59,776 nucleotides of DNA, taken from contig QULU01000030.1 of NCBI GenBank assembly GCA_003481775.1, positions 1-59,776 on the forward strand, in the 5' to 3' direction. The stretch is from Clostridiaceae bacterium OM02-2AC. GTDB taxonomy: Bacteria > Bacillota_I > Bacilli_A > Erysipelotrichales > Erysipelotrichaceae. The notes beneath the pieces were generated by a model. The model was given only the letters and a program-made list of their open reading frames with translations, did no database searches and was not told where the DNA came from. A program made the translations under genes and the position numbers. Below, one piece after another: positions 17,632 through 25,396 of this stretch; within the stretch, counting starts at the first letter, position 1, and every line of letters begins with the position of its first letter.

Positions 17632-17706
17632 ATGCATGTAAATCCGTTCTCATAAAAGTGTTTTTCTTGGATAATTACGGTCTTGTGCTTCCGCTGTTAC
17701 ATGCAT
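17632..17706. repeat. Ten-bp inverted repeat with 55-nt spacer
   Basis: Arms ATGCATGTAA and TTACATGCAT match perfectly. No T run follows either side, and the spacer has no clear fold. Confidence 0.5.
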
Positions 17707-17764
17707 GAAATCATCGTGGTATGCATCGATATGGCCTGCCTGCTTACCGTAGTTCTCATATATG

Positions 17765-17814
17765 AAAAAAAAAGATGCCAACACATTCACGAAGGGAATG
17801 CCGCAGCATCTTTT
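17765..17814 (-). terminator. Terminator of the hemolysin III gene
   Basis: Read on the minus strand: AAAAGATGC and GCATCTTTT close a stem with an internal CATTC/GAATG pairing, followed by a run of T (complement of 17766-17773). It lies about 65 nt beyond the stop codon. Confidence 0.6.
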
Positions 17815-17878
17815 CTGCTTTATTGACTGTGGTAAGGGGAGGGCCCTTTTGCGACGTAAGACCTGTATGCATTTTTCA

Positions 17879-18532
17879 TCACATGACGAATACGATAGCG
17901 ATAAAATGCAGAATGCTTGCCAGATTGATACAGACATGCCAAATGGAATGAAAGTATTTTTTCTGTGGCTTTCCATAAAAGAAGGCACCGATCGTATACA
18001 TAACACCACCGCCGACAATCAATCCAAGAAATAACGGACTCGCCTTGGACAGCAGCGTCGGCAGAAAGAAGATTGCCGTCCAGCCCATGATCATATAGAT
18101 GGTCATAGAAAGCTTGGGGTAGCTTTTTGAGCTTATGGCCTTTAACAGTACACCGCCAAGCACTGCACTCCATTCAATCGCCAGAATCAGATAGCCCTGC
18201 CATCCACCGATCAAGGTGAGTGCAATCGGCGTATAGCTTCCTGCAATCGCAAAATAGATACAGATATGATCCAGCTTGCGGAAAACGTATTTATGTGTGG
18301 TACCAAATGGCATGCAATGATACAATGTGGATACCAGAAACATCAGAAACAGACATAGAATGAACACCGACACACCTGCCGCCAGTTCGCTTCCTGATTT
18401 GTTATAGGAATATACGGCTGCTGCCGGAAGAGAGCATATACACAGAATCGCCATGATTCCGTGAGTCACACAGTTGGCGACCTCTTCTCCAAAGCCCAGT
18501 CGGAACATATCCCGCATGGATTTTTCCTCCAT
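17879..18532 (-). CDS. Hemolysin III family (PAQR/YqfA-like) membrane protein
   Basis: A 217-aa integral membrane protein of the PAQR/HlyIII family with seven hydrophobic segments. Family motifs visible: EEVANCVTHGIMAIL (helix 1 with the metal-binding histidine), STLYHCMPFG (SxxxH), FRKLDHICIYFAIAGSYTP (D and H region) and IWHVCINLASILHF (HxxxH-like last helix). These suggest a zinc hydrolase-like fold; the bacterial function is unclear despite the hemolysin name. The start at 18532 has GGAGGTGATACTC upstream; the longer frame to 18595 lacks one. It is transcribed alone, divergent from smc. Confidence 0.9.
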   Translation of the reverse strand: MEEKSMRDMFRLGFGEEVANCVTHGIMAILCICSLPAAAVYSYNKSGSELAAGVSVFILCLFLMFLVSTLYHCMPFGTTHKYVFRKLDHICIYFAIAGSYTPIALTLIGGWQGYLILAIEWSAVLGGVLLKAISSKSYPKLSMTIYMIMGWTAIFFLPTLLSKASPLFLGLIVGGGVMYTIGAFFYGKPQKKYFHSIWHVCINLASILHFIAIVFVM

Positions 18533-18763
18533 GAGTATCACCTCCGTAAATCTTATGCCTGTGGTCAGTATAATACAATCCCAAACGGAATGCAATGCTT
18601 TTTACCGAATAAGCTTTATTTTGTGATGATAACCCAATTATATAGTATTTAATACTCCGTTACAATATATCAACATCATGATGTAAAACATGAATACGGT
18701 ATAAACAAAAGTTAAAAAAGACTGAATTCTTCACAAGTTTTGATGCGAAGCCTCCAAACTTAT

Positions 18764-18771
18764 GCTATAAT
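18764..18771 (+). promoter_or_regulatory. Extended -10 promoter of smc
   Basis: TGCTATAAT, identical to the mnmA element (the TG begins at 18763). A TTGATG lies 20 nt upstream, too far for a strong -35. Confidence 0.6.
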
Positions 18772-18782
18772 AACCATTGGTA

Positions 18783-18803
18783 TTTGCTGTTGCTTACAGC
18801 AAA
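18783..18803 (+). promoter_or_regulatory. Hairpin in the smc 5' leader
   Basis: Perfect 8-bp stem TTTGCTGT (18783-18790) and ACAGCAAA (18796-18803), loop TGCTT. It lies a few nt after the expected transcription start and ends 5 nt before the GGAGG of smc, so it may protect the RNA end or tune translation. Confidence 0.5.
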
Positions 18804-18818
18804 TGAATGGAGGCATCT

Positions 18819-21749
18819 ATGTTTTTAAAACGTATTGAACTGCAGGGCTTCAAGTCCTTTGCGGATAAATCCATCATCACCTTTGATTCGGATGTGATCG
18901 GAATCGTCGGTCCAAATGGATGCGGGAAAAGCAATATCAATGACGCGATCCGCTGGGTGCTTGGTGAACAGAGTGTGAAGTCATTGCGTGGAAATAATAT
19001 GAGCGATGTCATTTTCAGCGGCTCTACAGCACGCAAGGCAGTCAATATGGCGGAGGTTACGCTGGTGTTTGATAATTCCCGCCATATCATGAATGTCGAA
19101 TTTGAAGAGGTGGAGGTTACCCGCCGTCTGCATAGGACGAGTGGGGAAGGGGAGTATTTCATCAACAAGGCTCCCTGCCGTTTAAAGGATATCGTCAATC
19201 TGGTAATGGATACCGGTCTGGGCAGAGATTCTCTTTCCATCATATCGCAGGGAAACATCTCCGCATTTGCCGATGCGAAGCCGGAGGATCGCCGTGCGTT
19301 GTTTGAAGAGGCGGCAGGTGTTGCAAAATATAAGAAGCGTAAGAATGAATCACTGTCCAAGCTGAACCGGACACAGGATAATCTGAGCCGTCTGGAGGAT
19401 ATCATCATGGAGCTGGAGCGGCAGGTTAATCCGCTCAAGCGTCAGGCGAAAAAGGCGGAGGTCTATCTGGAAAAGAAAAAGCAGCTGGAGGTTATTGAGG
19501 TCAGCGTGCTGGTGGATGAAATCGAAAAGCTGAGCGAGCAGATCGACATGCTGAAGAAAAAGGCATTTGATTTGGATGCGCAGAAGGCGATGCATGAAAC
19601 TACCATTCAGGTGGAGGATGTAAAGAACAGTGAGCTGCGCAATGAGATGTATCAGCTGGATCGTGAGGTTAATAAGCTGCAGGAGCAGTATGCCAAGCTG
19701 AGCGAGGAATCCAGAATGCTGGAAACCCGCAAAATCGAAATGGATGAAAAACGAAAATATGCGTTGGAATATGCCAGCAATGCCGAAAAAGCCAAGGAGC
19801 TGAAGGCGATGATGGAAGAGGCGCATTATGAATATGAAGACCGATCAAAACGTTTGAAAAATCTGGAAACGGATATCGCTTTACAAAAAGAAGCAGCTGC
19901 CAAGCTGGAGCATGATTTGTCCTATTGTACACAGGAAAATGCACAGGCATCCTCGATTCTGAACCGTCTGGAAAATCGCAAGGCGGTATTGGAGAATCTG
20001 GCAAAGCAACCGTTTAATCATCAACAGGCTGTAAAATCCGTGCTGGATGCCGGACTGAATGGTATTTTGGGCGTTGTTTCGCAGCTGTTTAAACCGATGA
20101 TGAACTATGAAACGGCAATTTCCAATGCGCTTGGCGGCGCCATGTATCATATCGTAACCGAGGATGAGGCAGCAGCACGCCATGCCATCACCTTTTTGAA
20201 AAAGAATCAGTCCGGACGTGCAACCTTTCTGCCGCTGACGGTTATGAAGCCGCGTTATATGCAGAAGGAGCATCGCATGCTTGCGGAGAACAGCGTCGGC
20301 TTTCTCGGCGTGGCGAGCGAATTTGTTGAAAATGATACGCAGTTTGATACGCTGCGGGATTCCTTGTTCGGCAATGTTGTCATTACGGATAATCTGATCA
20401 ATGCGAATGCGATTGCCAAGCTGCTGCGCTTTCAATATAAGATTGTTACGCTGGAAGGCGATATTGTCAACCGCGGAGGAAGTATGACCGGCGGTAAGGG
20501 AAGAAACAATTCCACACCGCTGACGATACAGAAGGAATTGAATCAGGTGCTGCAGAGTCTGGAGGGCCAGCAGATGAAGGTGGAGGGATTGAAAAATCAG
20601 CTCTATGCGCTGCAGGCCAAAAAGGAACAGAACAGCTCCAATCTGGTGCAGATGCAGATTTCCAGTGCACAGCTGGATCCGATCGTAAAAGCCAAATGGG
20701 CAAAATATGATCGTCTGAAAAGTGATTACGAGCAGATTGCACCGGATGAGGATTTGGATAAAGCCGAGCTGCTGGAGGATGATATCGTCGTTAAGCTGAG
20801 CAATGTGCATTCCCGCATTGATGAGGTCAGCTCTTCGATGAAAAGCAAGCGGGAGCGCCGTATGAAGGCCGGAAGTGAAGTGGAGCGCAAGGATGCGCAG
20901 ATTCGTCAGCTGCGAAGAGACCTCAATATTTTGCAGAATGAGCAGCGTGAGGTGGAGGTTGCGCAGGCAAAGGCGGAAACTAAGCTGGAGACGACACTGG
21001 AGCGCTTAAGCTCCACCTATGAGATGACCTTTGAATATGCGCAGAGCCAGAAGGCGGAGATTGATATCGTAGAGGCCCGCAAGCAGGTTGTTGTTCTTCG
21101 CCAGGAGATTTCCGCTCTTGGAAATGTGAACCTGGATGCACCGCAGGAATACAAGGAGGTCAGTGAGCGCTTTACATTTTTAAGCAAGCAGCGGGATGAC
21201 CTGATTGCCGCAAAGGATAAAATTTTAGAGGCCATCGATGAAATGGATGACATCATGGTCAAGCAGTTTCAGGAGATGTTTGACAAGATCAATGCACAGC
21301 TCAACGATGTATTCCGCGCGCTGTTTGGAGGCGGGAAGGCCCGCTTGTTTATGGTGGATCCGGATGATGTGCTGAATACCGGTATTGATATTGATGTGCA
21401 GCCACCGGGGAAAACCGTACAGAATATCCGCCTGTTCAGCGGTGGAGAAAAGAGTCTGATCGCTATCTGTGTTCTGTTTTCCATTTTGAAGGCACGAACG
21501 ATGCCGCTTTGTATTTTCGATGAGGTCGAGGCAGCACTGGATCAGGCGAATGTGGAGCGCTTTGCGAAATACATTGCACAGTTTCGCGGAGAGAGTCAGT
21601 TTATCGTGGTGACACACCGCCCGGGAACCATGGCACAGTGTGATGCCCTGTATGGGGTAACCATGCAGCAAAACGGTGTTTCCCAGCTGCTGAAGGTGAA
21701 GCTGCAGGATGCAATCAACATGATCGATAAGGAAGAGGTGAAGGCATAA
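18819..21749 (+). CDS. smc: Chromosome segregation protein SMC
   Basis: SMC is the ATPase of the condensin-like complex that extrudes DNA loops and separates sister chromosomes, with ScpA and ScpB (not in this window). Visible: Walker A GPNGCGKSN at 31-39, a first coiled coil from about 165, the hinge ending in RGGSMTGG near 551-559, a second coiled coil, the signature LFSGGEKSL near 872 and Walker B CIFDEVEAALD. At 976 aa it is some 200 residues shorter than B. subtilis SMC, the loss lying in the coiled-coil arms. GGAGG before 18819 decides the start over 18807. It overlaps ftsY by 1 nt. Confidence 0.96.
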   Translation: MFLKRIELQGFKSFADKSIITFDSDVIGIVGPNGCGKSNINDAIRWVLGEQSVKSLRGNNMSDVIFSGSTARKAVNMAEVTLVFDNSRHIMNVEFEEVEVTRRLHRTSGEGEYFINKAPCRLKDIVNLVMDTGLGRDSLSIISQGNISAFADAKPEDRRALFEEAAGVAKYKKRKNESLSKLNRTQDNLSRLEDIIMELERQVNPLKRQAKKAEVYLEKKKQLEVIEVSVLVDEIEKLSEQIDMLKKKAFDLDAQKAMHETTIQVEDVKNSELRNEMYQLDREVNKLQEQYAKLSEESRMLETRKIEMDEKRKYALEYASNAEKAKELKAMMEEAHYEYEDRSKRLKNLETDIALQKEAAAKLEHDLSYCTQENAQASSILNRLENRKAVLENLAKQPFNHQQAVKSVLDAGLNGILGVVSQLFKPMMNYETAISNALGGAMYHIVTEDEAAARHAITFLKKNQSGRATFLPLTVMKPRYMQKEHRMLAENSVGFLGVASEFVENDTQFDTLRDSLFGNVVITDNLINANAIAKLLRFQYKIVTLEGDIVNRGGSMTGGKGRNNSTPLTIQKELNQVLQSLEGQQMKVEGLKNQLYALQAKKEQNSSNLVQMQISSAQLDPIVKAKWAKYDRLKSDYEQIAPDEDLDKAELLEDDIVVKLSNVHSRIDEVSSSMKSKRERRMKAGSEVERKDAQIRQLRRDLNILQNEQREVEVAQAKAETKLETTLERLSSTYEMTFEYAQSQKAEIDIVEARKQVVVLRQEISALGNVNLDAPQEYKEVSERFTFLSKQRDDLIAAKDKILEAIDEMDDIMVKQFQEMFDKINAQLNDVFRALFGGGKARLFMVDPDDVLNTGIDIDVQPPGKTVQNIRLFSGGEKSLIAICVLFSILKARTMPLCIFDEVEAALDQANVERFAKYIAQFRGESQFIVVTHRPGTMAQCDALYGVTMQQNGVSQLLKVKLQDAINMIDKEEVKA

Positions 21750-22720
21750 TGGGTATATTTTCAAAATTGAAGCAGACGTTTTCCTCCAAAAAGGATGGGG
21801 ATCGCTATCTGAGTGGTCTGGATAAATCAAAGAAGTCTTTTTCAGAGCGCATACGCAGACTGGCGCTTGGCTTTACCGGTGTCAATGAAGAATTTCTGGA
21901 GGATTTGATGGTGGTGCTGCTGGAGGCGGATATTGGTATTCGGACAGCACAGAAAATCGTTGATGAGGTTGAAAGTCGTGCGATGGATCAGAAGCTGAAG
22001 AGCTTTGATGAAATCAGCGAATGTCTGATTGAGGTCATGCATGAGCTGTATACCGGCTACGAGGATGTGGATTTTCATAAAAACGAGGACGGTCCGACTG
22101 TGATTTTAATGGTTGGCGTCAACGGCAGCGGAAAAACGACGACTACGGCAAAGCTGACAAAGCTGTTTCAGTCTGAGGGCAGCAGCGTCGTACTTGCGGC
22201 AGCGGATACCTTCCGTGCCGGTGCCATTGATCAGCTCGCAAAATGGGCAGACCGTCTGGGTGTTCCCTGCATCAAGGGAAGAGAGGGCGGCGACCCCAGT
22301 GCAGCACTGGTGGATGCCTGCCGCTATGCGAAGGAGCATGGCATGGATTATCTGATTGGAGATACCGCAGGACGTTTGCAGAACAAAGCAAATCTGATGC
22401 AGGAGCTGAGCAAGATGCGCAGGGTGATCGAACGGGAAATCCCGGGAGCACCGCATGAGGTGTGGCTGGTGCTGGATGCCACAACCGGACAAAACGGTAT
22501 TTCACAGGCACAGATTTTTCTGGAAACGACCAATGTGACCGGTATTATTCTGACAAAGATGGATGGTACGGCAAAGGGCGGCATCGTGATTGCGATACGC
22601 GATCTGCTGGGACTTCCGGTGAAGTATATCGGACTCGGTGAGAAAGAGGACGATTTGCGTCCATTTGACATTGATTCCTACCTGTATGGTCTGTGTGAGG
22701 ATATCCTGCAGCATGATTGA
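21749..22720 (+). CDS. ftsY: Signal recognition particle receptor FtsY
   Basis: FtsY is the membrane-associated GTPase that docks SRP-bound ribosomes at the Sec translocon. The 323-aa protein has the N domain helices and the G domain motifs GVNGSGKTTTTAKL (G1), DTFRAGAIDQL, DTAGRLQNKANLM (G3) and TKMDGTAKGG (G4/G5). There is only a short basic N-terminus (IFSKLKQTFSSKK) instead of the long acidic A domain of E. coli, as usual in Bacillota. It starts at the smc stop codon (TAATG) and overlaps ylxM by 8 nt. Confidence 0.96.
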   Translation: MGIFSKLKQTFSSKKDGDRYLSGLDKSKKSFSERIRRLALGFTGVNEEFLEDLMVVLLEADIGIRTAQKIVDEVESRAMDQKLKSFDEISECLIEVMHELYTGYEDVDFHKNEDGPTVILMVGVNGSGKTTTTAKLTKLFQSEGSSVVLAAADTFRAGAIDQLAKWADRLGVPCIKGREGGDPSAALVDACRYAKEHGMDYLIGDTAGRLQNKANLMQELSKMRRVIEREIPGAPHEVWLVLDATTGQNGISQAQIFLETTNVTGIILTKMDGTAKGGIVIAIRDLLGLPVKYIGLGEKEDDLRPFDIDSYLYGLCEDILQHD

Positions 22721-23027
22721 TCAGATGGAGCGGATGAATGCGCTTCTGGATGCCTATGAGGGGCTGTTGACAGAGAAGCAGCAGGAAATCCTCAGTCTGT
22801 ATTACAAGGAAGACTTATCGTTCTCCGAAATTGCGGAGAATCTTGGAATCAGTCGTGCGGCAGTCAATGATCATATCAAACGCAGCACGCATATTCTTAC
22901 GGAATACGAAAAAAAGCTGCATCTTGTGCAAAATTATGAAACAAGAAGCAGGATTTATGATAAAATGAAAACAGTCGGAAACGATGCGATACGAAAACTG
23001 GTAGAACAGCTAGAAAATTTAGAATGA
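22713..23027 (+). CDS. ylxM: YlxM family DNA-binding/SRP-associated protein
   Basis: A 104-aa protein of the YlxM/p13 family with a sigma-70 region 4-like helix-turn-helix (LTEKQQEILSLYYKEDLSF, EIAENLGISRAAVNDHIKR). Family members are linked to the SRP pathway; in streptococci YlxM binds SRP components. It is normally followed by ffh, but here ackA follows, so ffh has moved elsewhere or been separated. The start within the ftsY end gives the family length. An acidic/lysine-rich helical tail ends in VEQLENLE. Confidence 0.88.
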   Translation: MIDQMERMNALLDAYEGLLTEKQQEILSLYYKEDLSFSEIAENLGISRAAVNDHIKRSTHILTEYEKKLHLVQNYETRSRIYDKMKTVGNDAIRKLVEQLENLE

Positions 23028-23042
23028 CTTTAGGAGGATAAC

Positions 23043-24236
23043 ATGTCAAAAATTATTTCAGTGAACGCAGGGAGTTCATCATTAAAGTTTCAGTTATTTG
23101 AAATGCCGAGCGAGGAGGTTCTGACAAGCGGAATCGTTGAGAAAATCGGATTTGAGGATGCCATCTTTACCATTAAGGTGAACGGGGAGAAAATCAAAAA
23201 GGTGCTGCCGATCCCGGATCATACAAAGGCAGTCAGCATGCTGCTGGAAGCGCTGGTGGAATATAAGATTGTAAACAGTCTGGATGAAATCACCGGTGCC
23301 GGACACCGTGCTGTACACGGCGGGGAAATTTTCAAGGAAAGTGTACCGGTAACGGAAGACGTTGTAGAAAAATTTGCTTCCTTAAACGATTTGGCACCAC
23401 TGCATAACCCGGCTGGTCTTGTCGGATACAATGCTTTCAAAAATAATCTGCCAAACTGCAAGCACGTCTTTGTGTTTGATACGGCATTCCATTCCACAAT
23501 GCCGAAGGAATCCTATATCTATGCATTGCCGATGAAATATTATGACGAATACAAGATTCGCCGCTATGGCTTCCACGGAACAAGCCACAAGTATGTTTCT
23601 CTGCGCTGTGCAGAGCTGATGAACAAAAACGTGGAGGACACCAAAATCATTACGTGCCATTTGGGGAACGGTGCGAGCATTACAGCGGTTGACGGTGGTA
23701 AATCCATCAACACCTCCATGGGCTTCACACCGCTTGCGGGCGTGATGATGGGAACCCGCTGCGGTGACATCGATCCTGCAATCGTAACCTATATTATGAA
23801 AAAGACCGGTGCAACTCCGGATGAAATGGATGATATCATGAACAAGCAGTCCGGTATGCTTGGTGTCAGCGGCATCAGCTCCGATGCACGTGACATCGAG
23901 GATGGCTGCAAGGACGGAAATCCGGCAGCACTGTTGACAGCAGAGGTGTATGTAAACCGTGTCATCAATGTTGTCGGCGGTTACTACGCGCAGCTTGGTG
24001 GTGCGGATGCCATTGTCTTTACCGGAGGTATCGGTGAAAATGATACTAATATGCGTAAGATGATCTGTGATCGTCTGTCTGCGGCATTCGGTATCCAGCT
24101 GGATGAAGAATTGAATGGAAAGACAAGAGGCAAGGAAGTCCTGCTGTCCACTGCGGAAAGCAAGGTAGCGGTATGGCTGATTCCGACAAATGAGGAACTC
24201 ATGATCGCTCGTGATACATACCGCCTGATTGCGTAG
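23043..24236 (+). CDS. ackA: Acetate kinase
   Basis: AckA makes ATP and acetate from acetyl phosphate, a main energy-yielding step in fermentation. The 397-aa protein shows the ASKHA family motifs: ISVNAGSSSLKFQLFE at the N-terminus, AVHGGE, FDTAFHSTMP, YGFHGTSHKYVS, HLGNGASI, GTRCGDIDP and FTGGIGEN. Length is standard. TAGGAGGATAAC precedes the ATG. It follows ylxM by 15 nt and nrnA by 2 nt on the other side. No pta gene is in the window. Confidence 0.97.
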   Translation: MSKIISVNAGSSSLKFQLFEMPSEEVLTSGIVEKIGFEDAIFTIKVNGEKIKKVLPIPDHTKAVSMLLEALVEYKIVNSLDEITGAGHRAVHGGEIFKESVPVTEDVVEKFASLNDLAPLHNPAGLVGYNAFKNNLPNCKHVFVFDTAFHSTMPKESYIYALPMKYYDEYKIRRYGFHGTSHKYVSLRCAELMNKNVEDTKIITCHLGNGASITAVDGGKSINTSMGFTPLAGVMMGTRCGDIDPAIVTYIMKKTGATPDEMDDIMNKQSGMLGVSGISSDARDIEDGCKDGNPAALLTAEVYVNRVINVVGGYYAQLGGADAIVFTGGIGENDTNMRKMICDRLSAAFGIQLDEELNGKTRGKEVLLSTAESKVAVWLIPTNEELMIARDTYRLIA

Positions 24237-24238
24237 CT

Positions 24239-25189
24239 ATGAATACCGACATTTTATTTGAGCTTGTCGAACAATATGATATCATCACGATTTATCGCCA
24301 TGTGTCTCCCGATGCGGATGCACTTGGCTCCCAGTTTGGACTAAAGCAGTGGATACAGGAAACATATCCGCAAAAGCAGGTGTATGCACTAGGTAAGGAT
24401 GCCGGCAGTAAGCAGTCCCTGTTTCCGCATATGGATAGTGTCAGCGATGAAACCATCGCTGCCTCTCTTGCCATCATCCTGGATACGGCAAACGGTGCTC
24501 GTGTGGATGATGAGCGCTGGAGCATGGCTGCACGTACCTTGAAAATCGATCACCATATCGTTGTTGAAAGCTTTGCGGATGTGGAGGTTGTCGAGGATTT
24601 GTTCGGGGCAACCTGTGAAATGCTGGCTTTTATGTTTGAACAGAAGCAGCTGCAGCTGTCGCCAGTCTGTGCACAATATCTATACGGCGGCATCATTGCG
24701 GATACTCTTCGCTTTTCCATTGCGACCATAAAGCCGCGGACGCTGCGCACAGCAGCCTATCTGCTGGAAATGGGTGTGGATGTGAAAAAAGCCAATGAGG
24801 ATCATTTCTCGACCTCCTATCGGCTCTATCGCTTTGAAAACTATATTCGCAGCAATGTTCAACTGCTGGACGGACATGTTGCTTATATCATCGTTAACCG
24901 TGAGGATTATGAGCGTTTCCAGCTAACCTTTAATGAAGCGAAGGAAAAGGTGTTCGTGCTAGGCGGTGTGGATGAGTTTGAAGCATGGGCGCTGTTCACG
25001 GAAAAAGAACGGGATGAAAACGGAAGACGGATTTACAATGGCAGTCTTCGTTCAAAAAACCGCACGATCAATGATATCGCAAACCGGTATCAGGGTGGCG
25101 GACATCGCTTTGCCTGCGGTGTAAAGGGACTGTATGAGGAAACAATACAGGAGCTGCTGCAGGAGCTTAGCGAGCGTGTAAACGAATAG
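24239..25189 (+). CDS. nrnA: DHH family oligoribonuclease/pAp phosphatase NrnA
   Basis: NrnA degrades 2-5 nt RNA fragments and converts 3'-phosphoadenosine 5'-phosphate to AMP. The 316-aa protein carries the DHH motifs SPDADALGSQ, LDTANGARVDD, KIDHHIVVESF and GGIIADTLRFS, and the DHHA1 nucleic-acid-binding domain ending GGGHRFACG. Length is typical. It begins 2 nt after the ackA stop, so it shares that transcript, and ends in a clear terminator. Some members of this family instead cleave cyclic dinucleotides as GdpP relatives, but the GdpP membrane and GGDEF parts are absent. Confidence 0.93.
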   Translation: MNTDILFELVEQYDIITIYRHVSPDADALGSQFGLKQWIQETYPQKQVYALGKDAGSKQSLFPHMDSVSDETIAASLAIILDTANGARVDDERWSMAARTLKIDHHIVVESFADVEVVEDLFGATCEMLAFMFEQKQLQLSPVCAQYLYGGIIADTLRFSIATIKPRTLRTAAYLLEMGVDVKKANEDHFSTSYRLYRFENYIRSNVQLLDGHVAYIIVNREDYERFQLTFNEAKEKVFVLGGVDEFEAWALFTEKERDENGRRIYNGSLRSKNRTINDIANRYQGGGHRFACGVKGLYEETIQELLQELSERVNE

Positions 25190-25195
25190 GAATTA

Positions 25196-25223
25196 AGCAG
25201 TATACAAGGGTATGCTGCTTTTT
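25196..25223 (+). terminator. Terminator of the ackA-nrnA group
   Basis: Ten-bp stem AGCAGTATAC (25196-25205) and GTATGCTGCT (25210-25219, one wobble), loop AAGG, then five T. GTATGC (25210-25215) can also pair with GCATAC at 25224-25229. Confidence 0.75.
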
Positions 25224-25363
25224 GCATACGCAGCAAAGGCTACTATAAACGAAAGCCTCCACAAGAACTGAGGACAAAATCAGAGCTTTGCGGCTACGAT
25301 TAGCTGATCCTCTTCAAAACTTCAGAAACCATGGTCACACCCGTATTAAGAAGCATGAAAATA

Positions 25364-25372
25364 TGATAAAAT
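25364..25372 (+). promoter_or_regulatory. Extended -10 promoter of dnaE
   Basis: TGATAAAAT, 25 nt before the dnaE start codon; the -35 region is poor. Confidence 0.5.
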
Positions 25373-25396
25373 AAAGAAAGAGACGAGGTGTTGAGA

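Larger units (their letters stand above)
17572..17878. other. Intergenic region between GIY-YIG and hemolysin III genes
   Basis: About 300 nt between convergent genes. It holds a perfect 10-bp inverted repeat, ATGCATGTAA (17632-17641) and TTACATGCAT (17697-17706), separated by 55 nt, and the minus-strand terminator at 17765-17814. No gene is believed here. Confidence 0.6.

Noticed and set aside
17762..18034. A 90-codon plus-strand frame overlapping the hemolysin III gene end
   Set aside because: It begins in the minus-strand terminator, lacks a ribosome binding site and has no conserved features.
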